The notes: generated by a model not told the origin, from the sequence alone. A stretch of DNA of 64,000 nucleotides from Legionella sp. MW5194 (GCF_016864235.1 NZ_CP045732.1:2170001-2234000); one strand, 5' to 3'; positions 6,817 through 15,473 are shown, counted from the stretch's first letter. Numbers and translations: made by a program.

Positions 6817-9666
6817 ATGTATCAGGCCTTCCGTTATTTAAGCGGCTACCTTCCCGACAACCCCGGCGGCATCAGCGCCCGGCATGAGCAGTTTAAAAAC
6901 GACAACGAGCGCCAGTGGCTCATCAATGCCTACACCAGCTATAAAAAAGCACACGACGATGAGAAAAACACCGCCTTTAATCCCGAATTCCATACCTTAA
7001 AGCAAAGCGACCTCTTCGACCTCGTGGTCGTTGACGAAGCGCAAGACCTCTCCGGGCTTGAACTTAAAAACTTGCGCCGCGCCGCCCGTAACAGCCAAAT
7101 CGCCTATTGCATGGACAGCAACCAAAGCCTTAAGGACACCCTGTCTCAACGCCAGTTCCTCTTAAGCTCAGGCGTAAGCCACATTGAACTCCCAGTCACC
7201 TACCGATGCCCGGGCCATGTCGTTGACCTCGCCAATGCCATCCTCGACATCAAGCAGCGGTTGACCGGCGGACTTGCCGATAAGCTCGAGTACGCACGCA
7301 TCATCCCTTCCGAACAGCAAAAAGCCAATCCCGGACTCGTGCAATGGGTCGAGCCCAACGAATTGCCCAAAAACACCCCCCTTAAACAATTAGCGCAAAC
7401 CACCCGCTTCGCCGTCGTCACCCTTCCTGAGTGGAAGGAAAAAGCCAAAGAATTATTCAACACCCCCCTCGTCTTCACCCCCGAAGAAATCAAGGGACTC
7501 GAATACCCCCACATCGCCGCCTACCGACTCTTTGACCACGACACCTGCAACCAGGCCAGCAAAAAAATCAACCACACCGCCGCCAAATCTCAACAGCACC
7601 GCGCCAAGGCCGAACAGGGCGACGCCTCCTTCGCTCCCCACTTCAACCAACTCTTTACCGCCTTCACCCGCGCCACACAATCACTCGCCATCGTCGAAGA
7701 CAGCAGCGTTCATCAACGCAAAAACCTCTTGACCCCCCTTAAACAAACCACCCTCAAACTCACTCAAAACCCCAATAACAACAACAATAACAACAACCCC
7801 GAACCCAAACCCACCCCCGCCTCCCAGCAAGACTGGATTAACGAAGCCAATAAACTCAAACAATTAGGCAAATCCGAACAGGCTAAAGCCATTGAACAGC
7901 AGTTCACCCAGAAGACCGTTGAGCCATCAGCCAATAAACAAAACACCGCGCTTCCACTGCAAAAAATTAACCAAATCAGCAAAAAAGCGGGAAAAAAACC
8001 AGTCCCCACCCCGACAATCAGAGAACTCGCGCCCGAAACACTGGTCATGGCGCTGGTGACCGCGGCGAAAGAAAAAAAGGTGTTTAATCATGAACGGCTC
8101 GCTAACCCCACCGAGCTTGAAAAAATTTGGTTGACCATCCCCATTCCAACCCGCAAACGACACTACTCGAACTTGTTCATCTACTCGCTTAACCATTACA
8201 ATAAAGTGAAGAAAGCCCTAGGCTCCGTCTCACTGGATGCCATTTATAAAAAATTGTTTACGGTTAAAACATTATCAATGACCGTTGATACCTTTGGACT
8301 TGAGCGTTCGCTTTTGCATTTTCTATGCGATAACAATGTCACAGCGACCATTTTGCATCATCAATTAAAACATACCCCAGCCCTTTTAAAGGCTATTCCC
8401 ACGTCATTATGGATTGCCAAATCAGCGCATGGGCCGGTGAATACCTCGCTGCTTTTTCGCTTAACGATAAGCTGTCCGCACATTCTTGAGCTCATGGCTC
8501 AGGCCCATCAGGGTGAAGCTCTGGAAAAAATTCCCTTGATGGAATGGTTTGAAGAATACAATCACGCAGAGGGCGCTCGCATGACCCCTTGGGTTTCACT
8601 GCTGCTTGCCCCGTTTAAAGCCAATCCCGATTTACAGGATGTCGATGAGCGCACACTCCCACTTTACAACCAAATTTACTACCTCAGCAGTTCAGTCCCT
8701 TCCTTTTCGCCTGAACAATTGTGCCGTGAAAATTTTATGGTCATCCGAGAAGGGGTTAAATGCTCCATTACCCTGCTCCATGCACTGCTCTTTACCCGGG
8801 AAGGGAGCAACCTGCTGAAACGATGGCTTGATAAGAATCCTGAGTCTTTAGCTAAAATTCCTCTCGAATTCTGGCTTAAAGAAACCCATCTGTTCAATCA
8901 GACGCTTACTCCACTTGAAAGCCTGGCCATTCAAGGCAGCCCGATTTTAGAGAGGCTTCTGCAGCAACACCCGGAGTTGCCTTTCATAATCAAACCGGAA
9001 ATTCTCTATCGGCCAAGCCATAAGGGTTCCATGATTCATTGTTTAGCCGCCGATGAAAATAACCATTTTCTTACCCGAGTGCTAACTAAAAATCCGGAAT
9101 TGATCACACAAATCCCGGCTGACGCGTGGTATGGTCGCGGTTGTCTTGATACCACCCCGATTTACTGGTTTTCCACCACCACGACAGGCCGGCAATTGAT
9201 CCTGTTCTTGTTGGAGCAGCATCCTGCCCTGATTAACCAGATTCCCCTGCAAACCTGGCTGGAAAATCCAGGTCCCTTATTAGAGAACCGGGACAAATGC
9301 GTGCTTTTCTGGTTACTTAAGGATACGACAAGTTATAAACTATTGGACTTGCTCGCTGATAAACTGATAGACGGTGTTTGTGTTGAGGAATTGCATAAGC
9401 TGATTAAGCCCGTTATCGGGGACGTATTAAAGCATCTTGGCGGTGATTCTCAGGAAGGGACACTGTTCTTTTCCAAATTCGCCAACAAATTAAACGACAC
9501 CATGCTTAAACAGGGTATTTCTCTAAAGCCGCTGGAAGAACTGCTTTTCAAAAATAAAAAACCGCCCGCTGAGACCGGCTCGCATTCACCGCAGTTTTTC
9601 TCCCCTGCCCCTTCATCCAAAGAGGAAGAGGCGCCATGCAAAACCATGGAATGGCAAAAACAGTAG
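6817..9666 (+). CDS. SF1 helicase, 3' frame of copy 1 (Walker B to C-terminal repeats)
   Basis: A 949-residue frame counted from ATG 6817; the frame is open back to 6730. Helicase motifs from N to C are Walker B VVVDEAQD (70-77), motif III MDSNQS (99-104), motif IV TYRCP (128-132), motif V FTPEEIKGLEY and motif VI FTAFTRATQSL. An eight-Asn linker (7774-7797) follows, then about 550 residues of helical repeats with the pattern LL-x-NP-x-L-x-IP-x-W (for example LDKNPESLAKIPLEFWL, LTKNPELITQIPADAWY, LEQHPALINQIPLQTWL). The C-terminus is glutamate-rich (KEEEAPCKTMEWQKQ), as in E-block signals of Dot/Icm effectors. ATG 6817 has no Shine-Dalgarno, so translation by frameshifting from the upstream frame is easier to imagine than independent initiation. 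Intact motifs over 900 codons argue against a long-dead pseudogene. Confidence 0.8.
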   Translation: MYQAFRYLSGYLPDNPGGISARHEQFKNDNERQWLINAYTSYKKAHDDEKNTAFNPEFHTLKQSDLFDLVVVDEAQDLSGLELKNLRRAARNSQIAYCMDSNQSLKDTLSQRQFLLSSGVSHIELPVTYRCPGHVVDLANAILDIKQRLTGGLADKLEYARIIPSEQQKANPGLVQWVEPNELPKNTPLKQLAQTTRFAVVTLPEWKEKAKELFNTPLVFTPEEIKGLEYPHIAAYRLFDHDTCNQASKKINHTAAKSQQHRAKAEQGDASFAPHFNQLFTAFTRATQSLAIVEDSSVHQRKNLLTPLKQTTLKLTQNPNNNNNNNNPEPKPTPASQQDWINEANKLKQLGKSEQAKAIEQQFTQKTVEPSANKQNTALPLQKINQISKKAGKKPVPTPTIRELAPETLVMALVTAAKEKKVFNHERLANPTELEKIWLTIPIPTRKRHYSNLFIYSLNHYNKVKKALGSVSLDAIYKKLFTVKTLSMTVDTFGLERSLLHFLCDNNVTATILHHQLKHTPALLKAIPTSLWIAKSAHGPVNTSLLFRLTISCPHILELMAQAHQGEALEKIPLMEWFEEYNHAEGARMTPWVSLLLAPFKANPDLQDVDERTLPLYNQIYYLSSSVPSFSPEQLCRENFMVIREGVKCSITLLHALLFTREGSNLLKRWLDKNPESLAKIPLEFWLKETHLFNQTLTPLESLAIQGSPILERLLQQHPELPFIIKPEILYRPSHKGSMIHCLAADENNHFLTRVLTKNPELITQIPADAWYGRGCLDTTPIYWFSTTTTGRQLILFLLEQHPALINQIPLQTWLENPGPLLENRDKCVLFWLLKDTTSYKLLDLLADKLIDGVCVEELHKLIKPVIGDVLKHLGGDSQEGTLFFSKFANKLNDTMLKQGISLKPLEELLFKNKKPPAETGSHSPQFFSPAPSSKEEEAPCKTMEWQKQ
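7774..7797 (+). repeat. AAC/AAT trinucleotide run encoding poly-Asn
   Basis: Eight tandem AAT/AAC codons encode an Asn8 linker between the helicase core and the C-terminal repeats. An identical run is at 13586-13609 in copy 2. Length changes here would be in frame, altering linker length without breaking the gene. Confidence 0.85.
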
Positions 9667-9671
9667 CCGGT

Positions 9672-10034
9672 TTAACCCAGGCGACGGCTGGCTGCCGCAA
9701 AATTACGTGATTTTCTAGGCGGCGCCGGCGGTTGGGTCAAAATGGCCAGAGCCTGGATAGCATCGGGTTGACCCGCCCGCGCGGCGCGGTTAATCCACAC
9801 CCAGGCTTTTTTACGATCTTCAACCACACCCTGTCCGTAATAGTACATGTAGCCAATGGCATATTGGGCATCGGGTTGGCCTTTTAAAGCTTCGGGTTTT
9901 AAACGGATAAAGGCGGCGCGGTAATCCTCTGCCTTAAAACTGGCGATGCCACGATATAAATTGGTGTAATTGACACAGGCGGCTAAAGACAAGCTTAACA
10001 ACAGGGTCATGACCGCACGAAAACATGCCCGCAT
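9672..10034 (-). CDS. Small Sel1-repeat lipoprotein
   Basis: A 120-residue protein with a lipoprotein signal peptide: basic MRACFRAV, hydrophobic MTLLLSLS, lipobox LAAC with the acylated Cys at about residue 20. The body carries Sel1-like (TPR-type) repeats: ALKGQPDAQYAIGYMYYYGQGV then DRKKAWVWINRAARAGQPDAIQALA. It is probably a periplasmic, membrane-anchored protein-interaction scaffold; the partner is unknown. It lies 3 bp behind lspC on the same strand and is likely cotranscribed with it. It is convergent with helicase copy 1, only 5 bp away. Confidence 0.85.
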   Translation of the reverse strand: MRACFRAVMTLLLSLSLAACVNYTNLYRGIASFKAEDYRAAFIRLKPEALKGQPDAQYAIGYMYYYGQGVVEDRKKAWVWINRAARAGQPDAIQALAILTQPPAPPRKSRNFAAASRRLG

Positions 10035-10037
10035 AGG

Positions 10038-10547
10038 TTATTCCTCTAGTAAAGGCTTCGCCGGTTCTTCGAAGCGCAATTCATTCTTAGGCAAACTTAA
10101 ACTCTCAAGTGTACCATTATGCAAAACGACTATGCCATCTTTGCCAATGCGTTTAATCACGGCGCCGCCAGGCAAGGTATCGCCCACCCGGTAAGACTTT
10201 TCCTCACCGCCCCCGGCCCGAAGCAGCACCTGCGAATCATCCGGTTGTGTGGAATACATAATTCCGACAATGTCCACATCGATCATGGATTGCTTGATGG
10301 TTTCATCCGCCATGTTCACGGGTACATAATCACCGAACAGGGGCGCCGTAAACACCGGGGAATGGGCAGCAATGGATTGTTCTGCAATCACCGGCGCCGG
10401 ATTGGTACGCAGGGGGTGGGCATCCAGCGGTTTGAAGAGTCCATAAATCTCAAGCAGAGTCAACAGGGCGAAGAGAGTCACCATCGCCATGGCGATGGCC
10501 TTTTCATGGTTTTTCAATGATAGAAACGAGAATTCGCTGGCTTTCAT
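10038..10547 (-). CDS. lspC: Type II secretion inner-membrane protein LspC (GspC N-terminal domain)
   Basis: A 169-residue bitopic protein of the type II secretion system. A cytoplasmic N-terminus is followed by one transmembrane helix (about residues 18-38, AMAMVTLFALLTLLEIYGLF), then the periplasmic homology-region domain with the family LFG motif (TAPLFGDYVP) and the beta-rich core (VDIVGIMYS, VLLRAGGGEEKSYRVGDTLPGGAVIKRIGKDGIVVLHNG split over the domain). GspC links the inner-membrane platform to the GspD secretin. There is no C-terminal PDZ domain, so it is shorter than the enterobacterial OutC/PulC type. The other T2SS genes are not in this window; an unlinked lspC is known for Legionella. 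Confidence 0.88.
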   Translation of the reverse strand: MKASEFSFLSLKNHEKAIAMAMVTLFALLTLLEIYGLFKPLDAHPLRTNPAPVIAEQSIAAHSPVFTAPLFGDYVPVNMADETIKQSMIDVDIVGIMYSTQPDDSQVLLRAGGGEEKSYRVGDTLPGGAVIKRIGKDGIVVLHNGTLESLSLPKNELRFEEPAKPLLEE

Positions 10548-10663
10548 GCTAAGTTACAGGGATCAATCTACAATAATCAGAGAAGCAATCTGCTAAAGTT
10601 AGCATGGTTTTTGCCTGCGACTATAGCGTTTTGGTAAAATTTTCTAACAAAAGGACTTGCAAG

Positions 10664-11659
10664 ATGCAACAACAGGAACAACCGCATGTGCAATTAGCCG
10701 CGATGTCCCGCTGGTATGTTGTTTCCCGCGCGATTCATACCGTGGCGAAACTGGGCGTTGCCAACCATATGTCGTCCGAGCCCACCCACGTCAACACCCT
10801 GGCCGAGGCGACTGGTACCCAGCCTGAGCTGCTTAATCGCATGCTGCGGTTTCTCTCAGCCTACCAAGTTTTCCATCATCACGATGATGCTTACTCGCTG
10901 ACCGAACTGTCCAAACCGCTTCGCGACGATGATCCCCACTCCATCCGCGATGTCCTGTGCATGGTGGATGACAGCTGGTGGCAGGCCTTTTCAGCCCTTG
11001 ACCAAAGCTTGAAAACCGGAGAAGCCGGTTTTCGTGCGCAGCATGGCGACGATTTCTTCCATTTTTTAAGCCAGCACCCGGAAAAACAGCGTAATTTCGA
11101 TCGCGGCATGGCTAAACTGTCGACTTACGATGACAATGCCATTGCCAGGGCTTATGATTTTTCCGCTTTCCACACCTTGACCGACATGGGCGGCGGGTTA
11201 GGCGGTCTCGCCAGAGCCATCGCCTTAAAGCATCCCGACGTCCACGTCACTCTGTTTGACTCCCCGCAAGTTATCGCTCAACTCAATGCCCATGACTTCC
11301 CCGCTAACCTAAAACGGCAGGGAGGCGATTTCCTGAAAACCATCCCAACAGCAGACGCCTACCTCTTTAAGGGGGTATTGCACGATTTCAATGACGACAT
11401 GATGCATCAGATTTTAAGCAATTGCCGCCGGCAAATGCCCGCAGAGGCCATGTTGTTTATTGCCGAACAGGTCCTGCCGGACAATGACCTGCCGCATCCT
11501 AACAAGACAATGGACATCGTGATGATGGCACTCTTGGGTGGCAGGCAGCGCACACTTGGCGAATGGCAGAAACGCATTGAGCCGTCGGGCTTTCATTACG
11601 TGGATCATTATAAAACCGACAGCATTTTTTCATTGATGGTGTTTAAACCCATTCAATGA
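10664..11659 (+). CDS. SAM-dependent O-methyltransferase (family 2, HIOMT-like)
   Basis: A 331-residue methyltransferase. The N-terminal dimerisation/winged-helix half (LGVANHMSSEPTHVNTLAEA, LLNRMLRFLSAYQVF) and C-terminal Rossmann half match the acetylserotonin/plant O-methyltransferase layout. Motif I is LTDMGGGLGGLARAIALKHP (glycine loop for SAM), followed by the acidic VTLFDSPQVI and the catalytic-region LFKGVLHDFNDD, where the His in VLHDF matches the family base. I chose ATG 10664, which has the Shine-Dalgarno AAAAGGA 8 nt upstream. The substrate is unknown. The gene stands alone, divergent from lspC and upstream of helicase copy 2. Confidence 0.87.
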   Translation: MQQQEQPHVQLAAMSRWYVVSRAIHTVAKLGVANHMSSEPTHVNTLAEATGTQPELLNRMLRFLSAYQVFHHHDDAYSLTELSKPLRDDDPHSIRDVLCMVDDSWWQAFSALDQSLKTGEAGFRAQHGDDFFHFLSQHPEKQRNFDRGMAKLSTYDDNAIARAYDFSAFHTLTDMGGGLGGLARAIALKHPDVHVTLFDSPQVIAQLNAHDFPANLKRQGGDFLKTIPTADAYLFKGVLHDFNDDMMHQILSNCRRQMPAEAMLFIAEQVLPDNDLPHPNKTMDIVMMALLGGRQRTLGEWQKRIEPSGFHYVDHYKTDSIFSLMVFKPIQ

Positions 11660-11676
11660 GAGAGCCCCTCAGCAAA

Positions 11677-11719
11677 GGCGCGTTTAACCCGCAGGCTGAC
11701 GCGCCGCAATTGATTTTTT
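11677..11719 (+). terminator. Possible intrinsic terminator after the methyltransferase gene
   Basis: GGCGCG (11677-11682) can pair with CGCGCC (11700-11705) across a 17-nt loop, and a T6 run follows at 11714-11719. The long loop and the 8-nt gap before the T run make it a modest candidate. It overlaps the start of the copy-2 promoter. Confidence 0.4.
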
Positions 11720-11738
11720 AGCACAATTTGAATAATAT
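11710..11738 (+). promoter_or_regulatory. Promoter of helicase copy 2
   Basis: TTGATT (11710-11715), 17-bp spacer, TAATAT (11733-11738): the same hexamers and spacing as copy 1 at 5898-5926. The predicted start near 11745 makes the TTG start at 11748 unlikely and favours GTG 11769. Confidence 0.55.
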
Positions 11739-11768
11739 TCATCCAATTTGAGCCTTGAGAATCAATTC

Positions 11769-12590
11769 GTGCAAAAAGTATTGTATTGGCAGGAAGTATT
11801 AGGGGACAGCAGTCATTTAATTCAGTACAGGGACGTCGTCAGCAAGCTGTTAAACGGGGACTACAAGGAAGCGGACCTGGAAAAGTTAGCCGGGCACAAC
11901 GTTTACAGTGTGCGGGTTAACCACAGCGACCGTCTGCTGTTTACCACGGTAACGGTCAACGGCAAATCTTGCCTGCTGCTTTTGGACGTGGTTTTAAATC
12001 ACGATTACCACAAAAGCCGTTTCTTAAAGCCGCAGGTCTTACGCCAGTTTTTAGAGCAGAACGTGCCAGAGGCCCTAAGCAAGGGGGAATTCACCTTTGT
12101 CAAGGCTGACTCCCTGCCTGCCCTGTGGGCCAACCCACAGTCCAAGGAGGAAGAAGAGCCCATTGAATACCAGAAAGTCAGCTTCTACAACCAGACCTTC
12201 ATTACCCTAAGCGATATCCAGGAGAAGGCCGTTAAAACCCCGCTCCCCGCCGTCATCAGCGGTGCTGCCGGCTCCGGAAAATCCTGTGTCGCCCTCGCCA
12301 TCCTCGAACAGGCGGTTAATCAATACACGGAAGTGCCGGAAAAGCCCCTGCTCTACGTCACCCAATCCGCCAAATTAGCCGAAACCATGCACAGCATGTG
12401 GCTGCAGTTGCCAGCCGCCCAGACCGAAGCCGGAAAAAAAGTCCAGTTCCTCACCTATCAGCAATTCCTGGCGCAGCAAGCCTCGGAGCTTAAGAACAAA
12501 AAAGCCCAGGATAAGGCCGACTTCATGGCCTGGCTCGATAACCACATCGCAAGCCACCTCAACGCCCCAAAGCCGCCAAACAGACGATAA
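11769..12590 (+). CDS. SF1 helicase, 5' frame of copy 2
   Basis: The encoded 273 residues are identical to copy 1 (RelE-like N-terminus, P-loop GAAGSGKS at 165-172, stop before Walker B). In this copy the frame is also open upstream to a TTG at 11748, giving 280 residues. The promoter position and the stop codon at the matching place in copy 1 favour GTG 11769. Joining through CCCAAAG (12566-12572) would give about 1,223 residues. Recent homogenisation of the two copies means that the shared frame break is one event, not two independent observations. Confidence 0.8.
   Translation: MQKVLYWQEVLGDSSHLIQYRDVVSKLLNGDYKEADLEKLAGHNVYSVRVNHSDRLLFTTVTVNGKSCLLLLDVVLNHDYHKSRFLKPQVLRQFLEQNVPEALSKGEFTFVKADSLPALWANPQSKEEEEPIEYQKVSFYNQTFITLSDIQEKAVKTPLPAVISGAAGSGKSCVALAILEQAVNQYTEVPEKPLLYVTQSAKLAETMHSMWLQLPAAQTEAGKKVQFLTYQQFLAQQASELKNKKAQDKADFMAWLDNHIASHLNAPKPPNRR
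12566..12572 (+). other. CCCAAAG slippery heptamer at the helicase frame break, copy 2
   Basis: Same heptamer, frame relation and downstream hairpin as copy 1 (6754-6760). An ancestral C5 run here would restore one continuous frame, so a single-C deletion before the gene conversion is the main alternative to programmed slippage. Confidence 0.4.
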
Positions 12591-12628
12591 GCGACGACTT
12601 TCAGGATTTCCTGAAAAACACCGAATCC

Positions 12629-15439
12629 ATGTATCAGGCCTTCCGTTATTTAAGCGGCTACCTTCCCGACAACCCCGGCGGCATCAGCGCCCGGCATGAG
12701 CAGTTTAAAAACGACAACGAGCGCCAGTGGCTCATCAATGCCTACACCAGCTATAAAAAAGCACACGACGATGAGAAAAACACCGCCTTTAATCCCGAAT
12801 TCCATACCTTAAAGCAAAGCGACCTCTTCGACCTCGTGGTCGTTGACGAAGCGCAAGACCTCTCCGGGCTTGAACTTAAAAACTTGCGCCGCGCCGCCCG
12901 TAACAGCCAAATCGCCTATTGCATGGACAGCAACCAAAGCCTTAAGGACACCCTGTCTCAACGCCAGTTCCTCTTAAGCTCAGGCGTAAGCCACATTGAA
13001 CTCCCAGTCACCTACCGATGCCCGGGCCATGTCGTTGACCTCGCCAATGCCATCCTCGACATCAAGCAGCGGTTGACCGGCGGACTTGCCGATAAGCTCG
13101 AGTACGCACGCATCATCCCTTCCGAACAGCAAAAAGCCAATCCCGGACTCGTGCAATGGGTCGAGCCCAACGAATTGCCCAAAAACACCCCCCTTAAACA
13201 ATTAGCGCAAACCACCCGCTTCGCCGTCGTCACCCTTCCTGAGTGGAAGGAAAAAGCCAAAGAATTATTCAACACCCCCCTCGTCTTCACCCCCGAAGAA
13301 ATCAAGGGACTCGAATACCCCCACATCGCCGCCTACCGACTCTTTGACCACGACACCTGCAACCAGGCCAGCAAAAAAATCAACCACACCGCCGCCAAAT
13401 CTCAACAGCACCGCGCCAAGGCCGAACAGGGCGACGCCTCCTTCGCTCCCCACTTCAACCAACTCTTTACCGCCTTCACCCGCGCCACACAATCACTCGC
13501 CATCGTCGAAGACAGCAGCGTTCATCAACGCAAAAACCTCTTGACCCCCCTTAAACAAACCACCCTCAAACTCACTCAAAACCCCAATAACAACAACAAT
13601 AACAACAACCCCGAACCCAAACCCACCCCCGCCTCCCAGCAAGACTGGATTAACGAAGCCAATAAACTCAAACAATTAGGCAAATCCGAACAGGCTAAAG
13701 CCATTGAACAGCAGTTCGCTCAACCCATCCACCGCGTTACTGCAAATCCTGTCGTGAACAATCCCACACCCGCCCGCGTGCCAGTCATTAACCTCGATAC
13801 AGGAACAGCCAAGCCTAAAAACAATAAAAAAAGCAACCCTTTTCAGGGCCTGGTCGAGGCGGTGGTGAAAGCGGCTGAGGAGGGAACACCGCTTAAACAC
13901 CCGGACCGGAATAAACTGAGTGCCACGTTTGCCAAGATGAAACAAATCTGGCTGGGCATACCGGTTAGACACTACCCTAACCTTTTTATCTATGCACTCA
14001 ACCACTATAAAGCAATTGACCAGGCACTGACCCCTGTTTCTTTTAATCCAGTCTGTGAGAAATTGTTTACGGTTGATTGGTTATCATCCCTCTATCGTGA
14101 AAACGAGTCTGACGAAGGACGCCCTTTCCTTCACTATTTATGCGAGGACCCAAAGCTAGCCCCCTTTCTCGCCCTTACCCTTTATGAAATTCCGCCGCAT
14201 TTATGGACTAAAAAAATAACTCAGGGACTTGACGTCAGTTCACCTCTTCTTCATTTAATGGCTAACTGCGCGCATCTCTTGCCGCCTATCGCCGACCGAA
14301 TCCCATTGGAAAAATGGTTTGAAGAGTACCCCCGGGAGAAAGACTGTCTAAGCCTCTGGGTCCAGCTTTGCTTTATCTGGTTAATAGCAGAAAAGACTGC
14401 CATTAATGAGCATATAAACGCCGCATTAAAAAAAATCAGTACAATTACCCTGACAAAACCGCCTTTTTCTCCCGAACAACTCATCCGGAAAAATACCGCC
14501 GTATTGAATCATGTCGAGGTTACTATGACCTTATTGCAAGCCCTGGCGCTAAGCCCCTATGGTTGCCACCTGCTTCAGCAATACCTGAATAAATACCCCG
14601 AGGCCTGGACAAAAATTCCGGTTGACGCCTGGCTTGAAGTGCAACCGAAGGCGCGGGTTATTCCTGCAATGGAAGGCCTGATGCATAATAGCAGCGGCTT
14701 AATGGATCAACTCATCGACCGCTACCCTGATTTACCTTTTGCCATGCCGCCATCAATCTTAAGCCAAAACAACAGTCGCCTGCTTGCATACTGTGTTGAT
14801 GAACTTCCTTTTTTTACCTGGCTGCTGACTAAAAACCCCGATTTGATTGATACAATCGCACCCACTGCCTGGTTTAAATCCGGTTTTGCCAAAAGCACTC
14901 CCCTTTATTGGTTTTCCACCACCCCACAAGGGCGGCAACTCCTTATTCTTATTCTTGAAAAGAATCCCAAGCTCCTTGACCAGATTCCGGCACATACCTG
15001 GGTAACGCGGGTAGCAGGGACTCCTCAAAATGGCGTTGGCAACAAATCTATTGTCTGCTGGCTGCTTCAGGATCAAGCCAGCTACAGGCTATTGGATTTA
15101 TTGGCAGACAAACTGGTCGACACGCTTTCCATGAGCGAATGGCATGCTCATTTAGCGCCGGTTATTAGTGATATAACAGCCTACCTGGAGGGGATCGCCT
15201 GCCAAAGCGGCAACGCCGCAGGCTTGGACTTTTTTAGTCGACTGTTTGACACCTGGGGCCGGGATTTCCCCAGCGACGACCCCCTGTTTAACCAGGCGAA
15301 CGCGTTGCTCATCCGCATAAAATCCCGAACCGCGATTTTTGCTTCGCCTGCGTCTCCCCTGCTTTTTAGCCCAGCCAAGGCTTCGTCATCGAAGCCTGAG
15401 AAAGAAGAGCAAACCGGTTCAATGGAATTACAGTCGTAA
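12629..15439 (+). CDS. SF1 helicase, 3' frame of copy 2, diverged C-terminal repeats
   Basis: A 936-residue frame from ATG 12629. The first 363 residues equal copy 1 (Walker B VVVDEAQD, MDSNQS, TYRCP, KGLEY, FTAFTRATQSL, Asn8 linker). The remainder is a different but homologous helical-repeat region with the same LL-x-NP-x-L-x-IP-x-W register (LNKYPEAWTKIPVDAWL, LTKNPDLIDTIAPTAWF, LEKNPKLLDQIPAHTWV). The tail is glutamate/lysine-rich (SKPEKEEQTGSMELQS), again E-block-like. The two C-termini have changed greatly in sequence while keeping an open frame and repeat spacing, which suggests both were under selection as proteins. Function unknown; an effector or an anti-nucleic-acid defence role are both possible. 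Confidence 0.8.
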   Translation: MYQAFRYLSGYLPDNPGGISARHEQFKNDNERQWLINAYTSYKKAHDDEKNTAFNPEFHTLKQSDLFDLVVVDEAQDLSGLELKNLRRAARNSQIAYCMDSNQSLKDTLSQRQFLLSSGVSHIELPVTYRCPGHVVDLANAILDIKQRLTGGLADKLEYARIIPSEQQKANPGLVQWVEPNELPKNTPLKQLAQTTRFAVVTLPEWKEKAKELFNTPLVFTPEEIKGLEYPHIAAYRLFDHDTCNQASKKINHTAAKSQQHRAKAEQGDASFAPHFNQLFTAFTRATQSLAIVEDSSVHQRKNLLTPLKQTTLKLTQNPNNNNNNNNPEPKPTPASQQDWINEANKLKQLGKSEQAKAIEQQFAQPIHRVTANPVVNNPTPARVPVINLDTGTAKPKNNKKSNPFQGLVEAVVKAAEEGTPLKHPDRNKLSATFAKMKQIWLGIPVRHYPNLFIYALNHYKAIDQALTPVSFNPVCEKLFTVDWLSSLYRENESDEGRPFLHYLCEDPKLAPFLALTLYEIPPHLWTKKITQGLDVSSPLLHLMANCAHLLPPIADRIPLEKWFEEYPREKDCLSLWVQLCFIWLIAEKTAINEHINAALKKISTITLTKPPFSPEQLIRKNTAVLNHVEVTMTLLQALALSPYGCHLLQQYLNKYPEAWTKIPVDAWLEVQPKARVIPAMEGLMHNSSGLMDQLIDRYPDLPFAMPPSILSQNNSRLLAYCVDELPFFTWLLTKNPDLIDTIAPTAWFKSGFAKSTPLYWFSTTPQGRQLLILILEKNPKLLDQIPAHTWVTRVAGTPQNGVGNKSIVCWLLQDQASYRLLDLLADKLVDTLSMSEWHAHLAPVISDITAYLEGIACQSGNAAGLDFFSRLFDTWGRDFPSDDPLFNQANALLIRIKSRTAIFASPASPLLFSPAKASSSKPEKEEQTGSMELQS

Positions 15440-15455
15440 ATCACCGGGATAAGAA

Positions 15456-15473
15456 GCGGCTGTCATCGGCCGC
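15456..15473 (+). terminator. Weak hairpin between helicase copy 2 and the convergent flavoprotein gene
   Basis: GCGGC (15456-15460) and GCCGC (15469-15473) can pair over an 8-nt loop in the 38-bp convergent gap. No real T run follows. Confidence 0.25.

Larger units (their letters stand above)
5946..7905 (+). repeat. Long direct repeat, copy 1 (identical to 11758-13717)
   Basis: About 1,960 bp that match 11758-13717 base for base by eye, at a constant offset of 5,812. The repeat covers the helicase 5' frame, the frame break and the helicase core motifs, and stops abruptly after the codons for EQQF at 7905. Immediately upstream (5921-5947) the two copies still align but with 5 mismatches in 27 positions. 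Downstream they diverge heavily. This looks like recent gene conversion within an older gene duplication. Confidence 0.95.
11758..13717 (+). repeat. Long direct repeat, copy 2 (identical to 5946-7905)
   Basis: Second copy of the ~1,960-bp identical segment, running from just before the GTG start to the EQQF codons. The 3' part of this gene beyond 13717 is clearly homologous to copy 1 but much diverged, so the identity boundary is sharp. Confidence 0.95.

Noticed and set aside
7453-7863. Glycine-rich minus-strand frames inside both helicase copies
   Set aside because: Antisense shadows of Asn/Pro/Thr-rich coding sequence; identical in both copies only because the DNA is.
11748-11768. TTG start for helicase copy 2
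   Set aside because: It would lie about 3 nt from the predicted transcription start, and the matching place in copy 1 has an in-frame stop.
5900-15440. Mobile element or composite transposon carrying the two helicases
   Set aside because: No transposase, no terminal inverted repeats and no target duplications; the DNA between the copies is lspC and other core-type genes.
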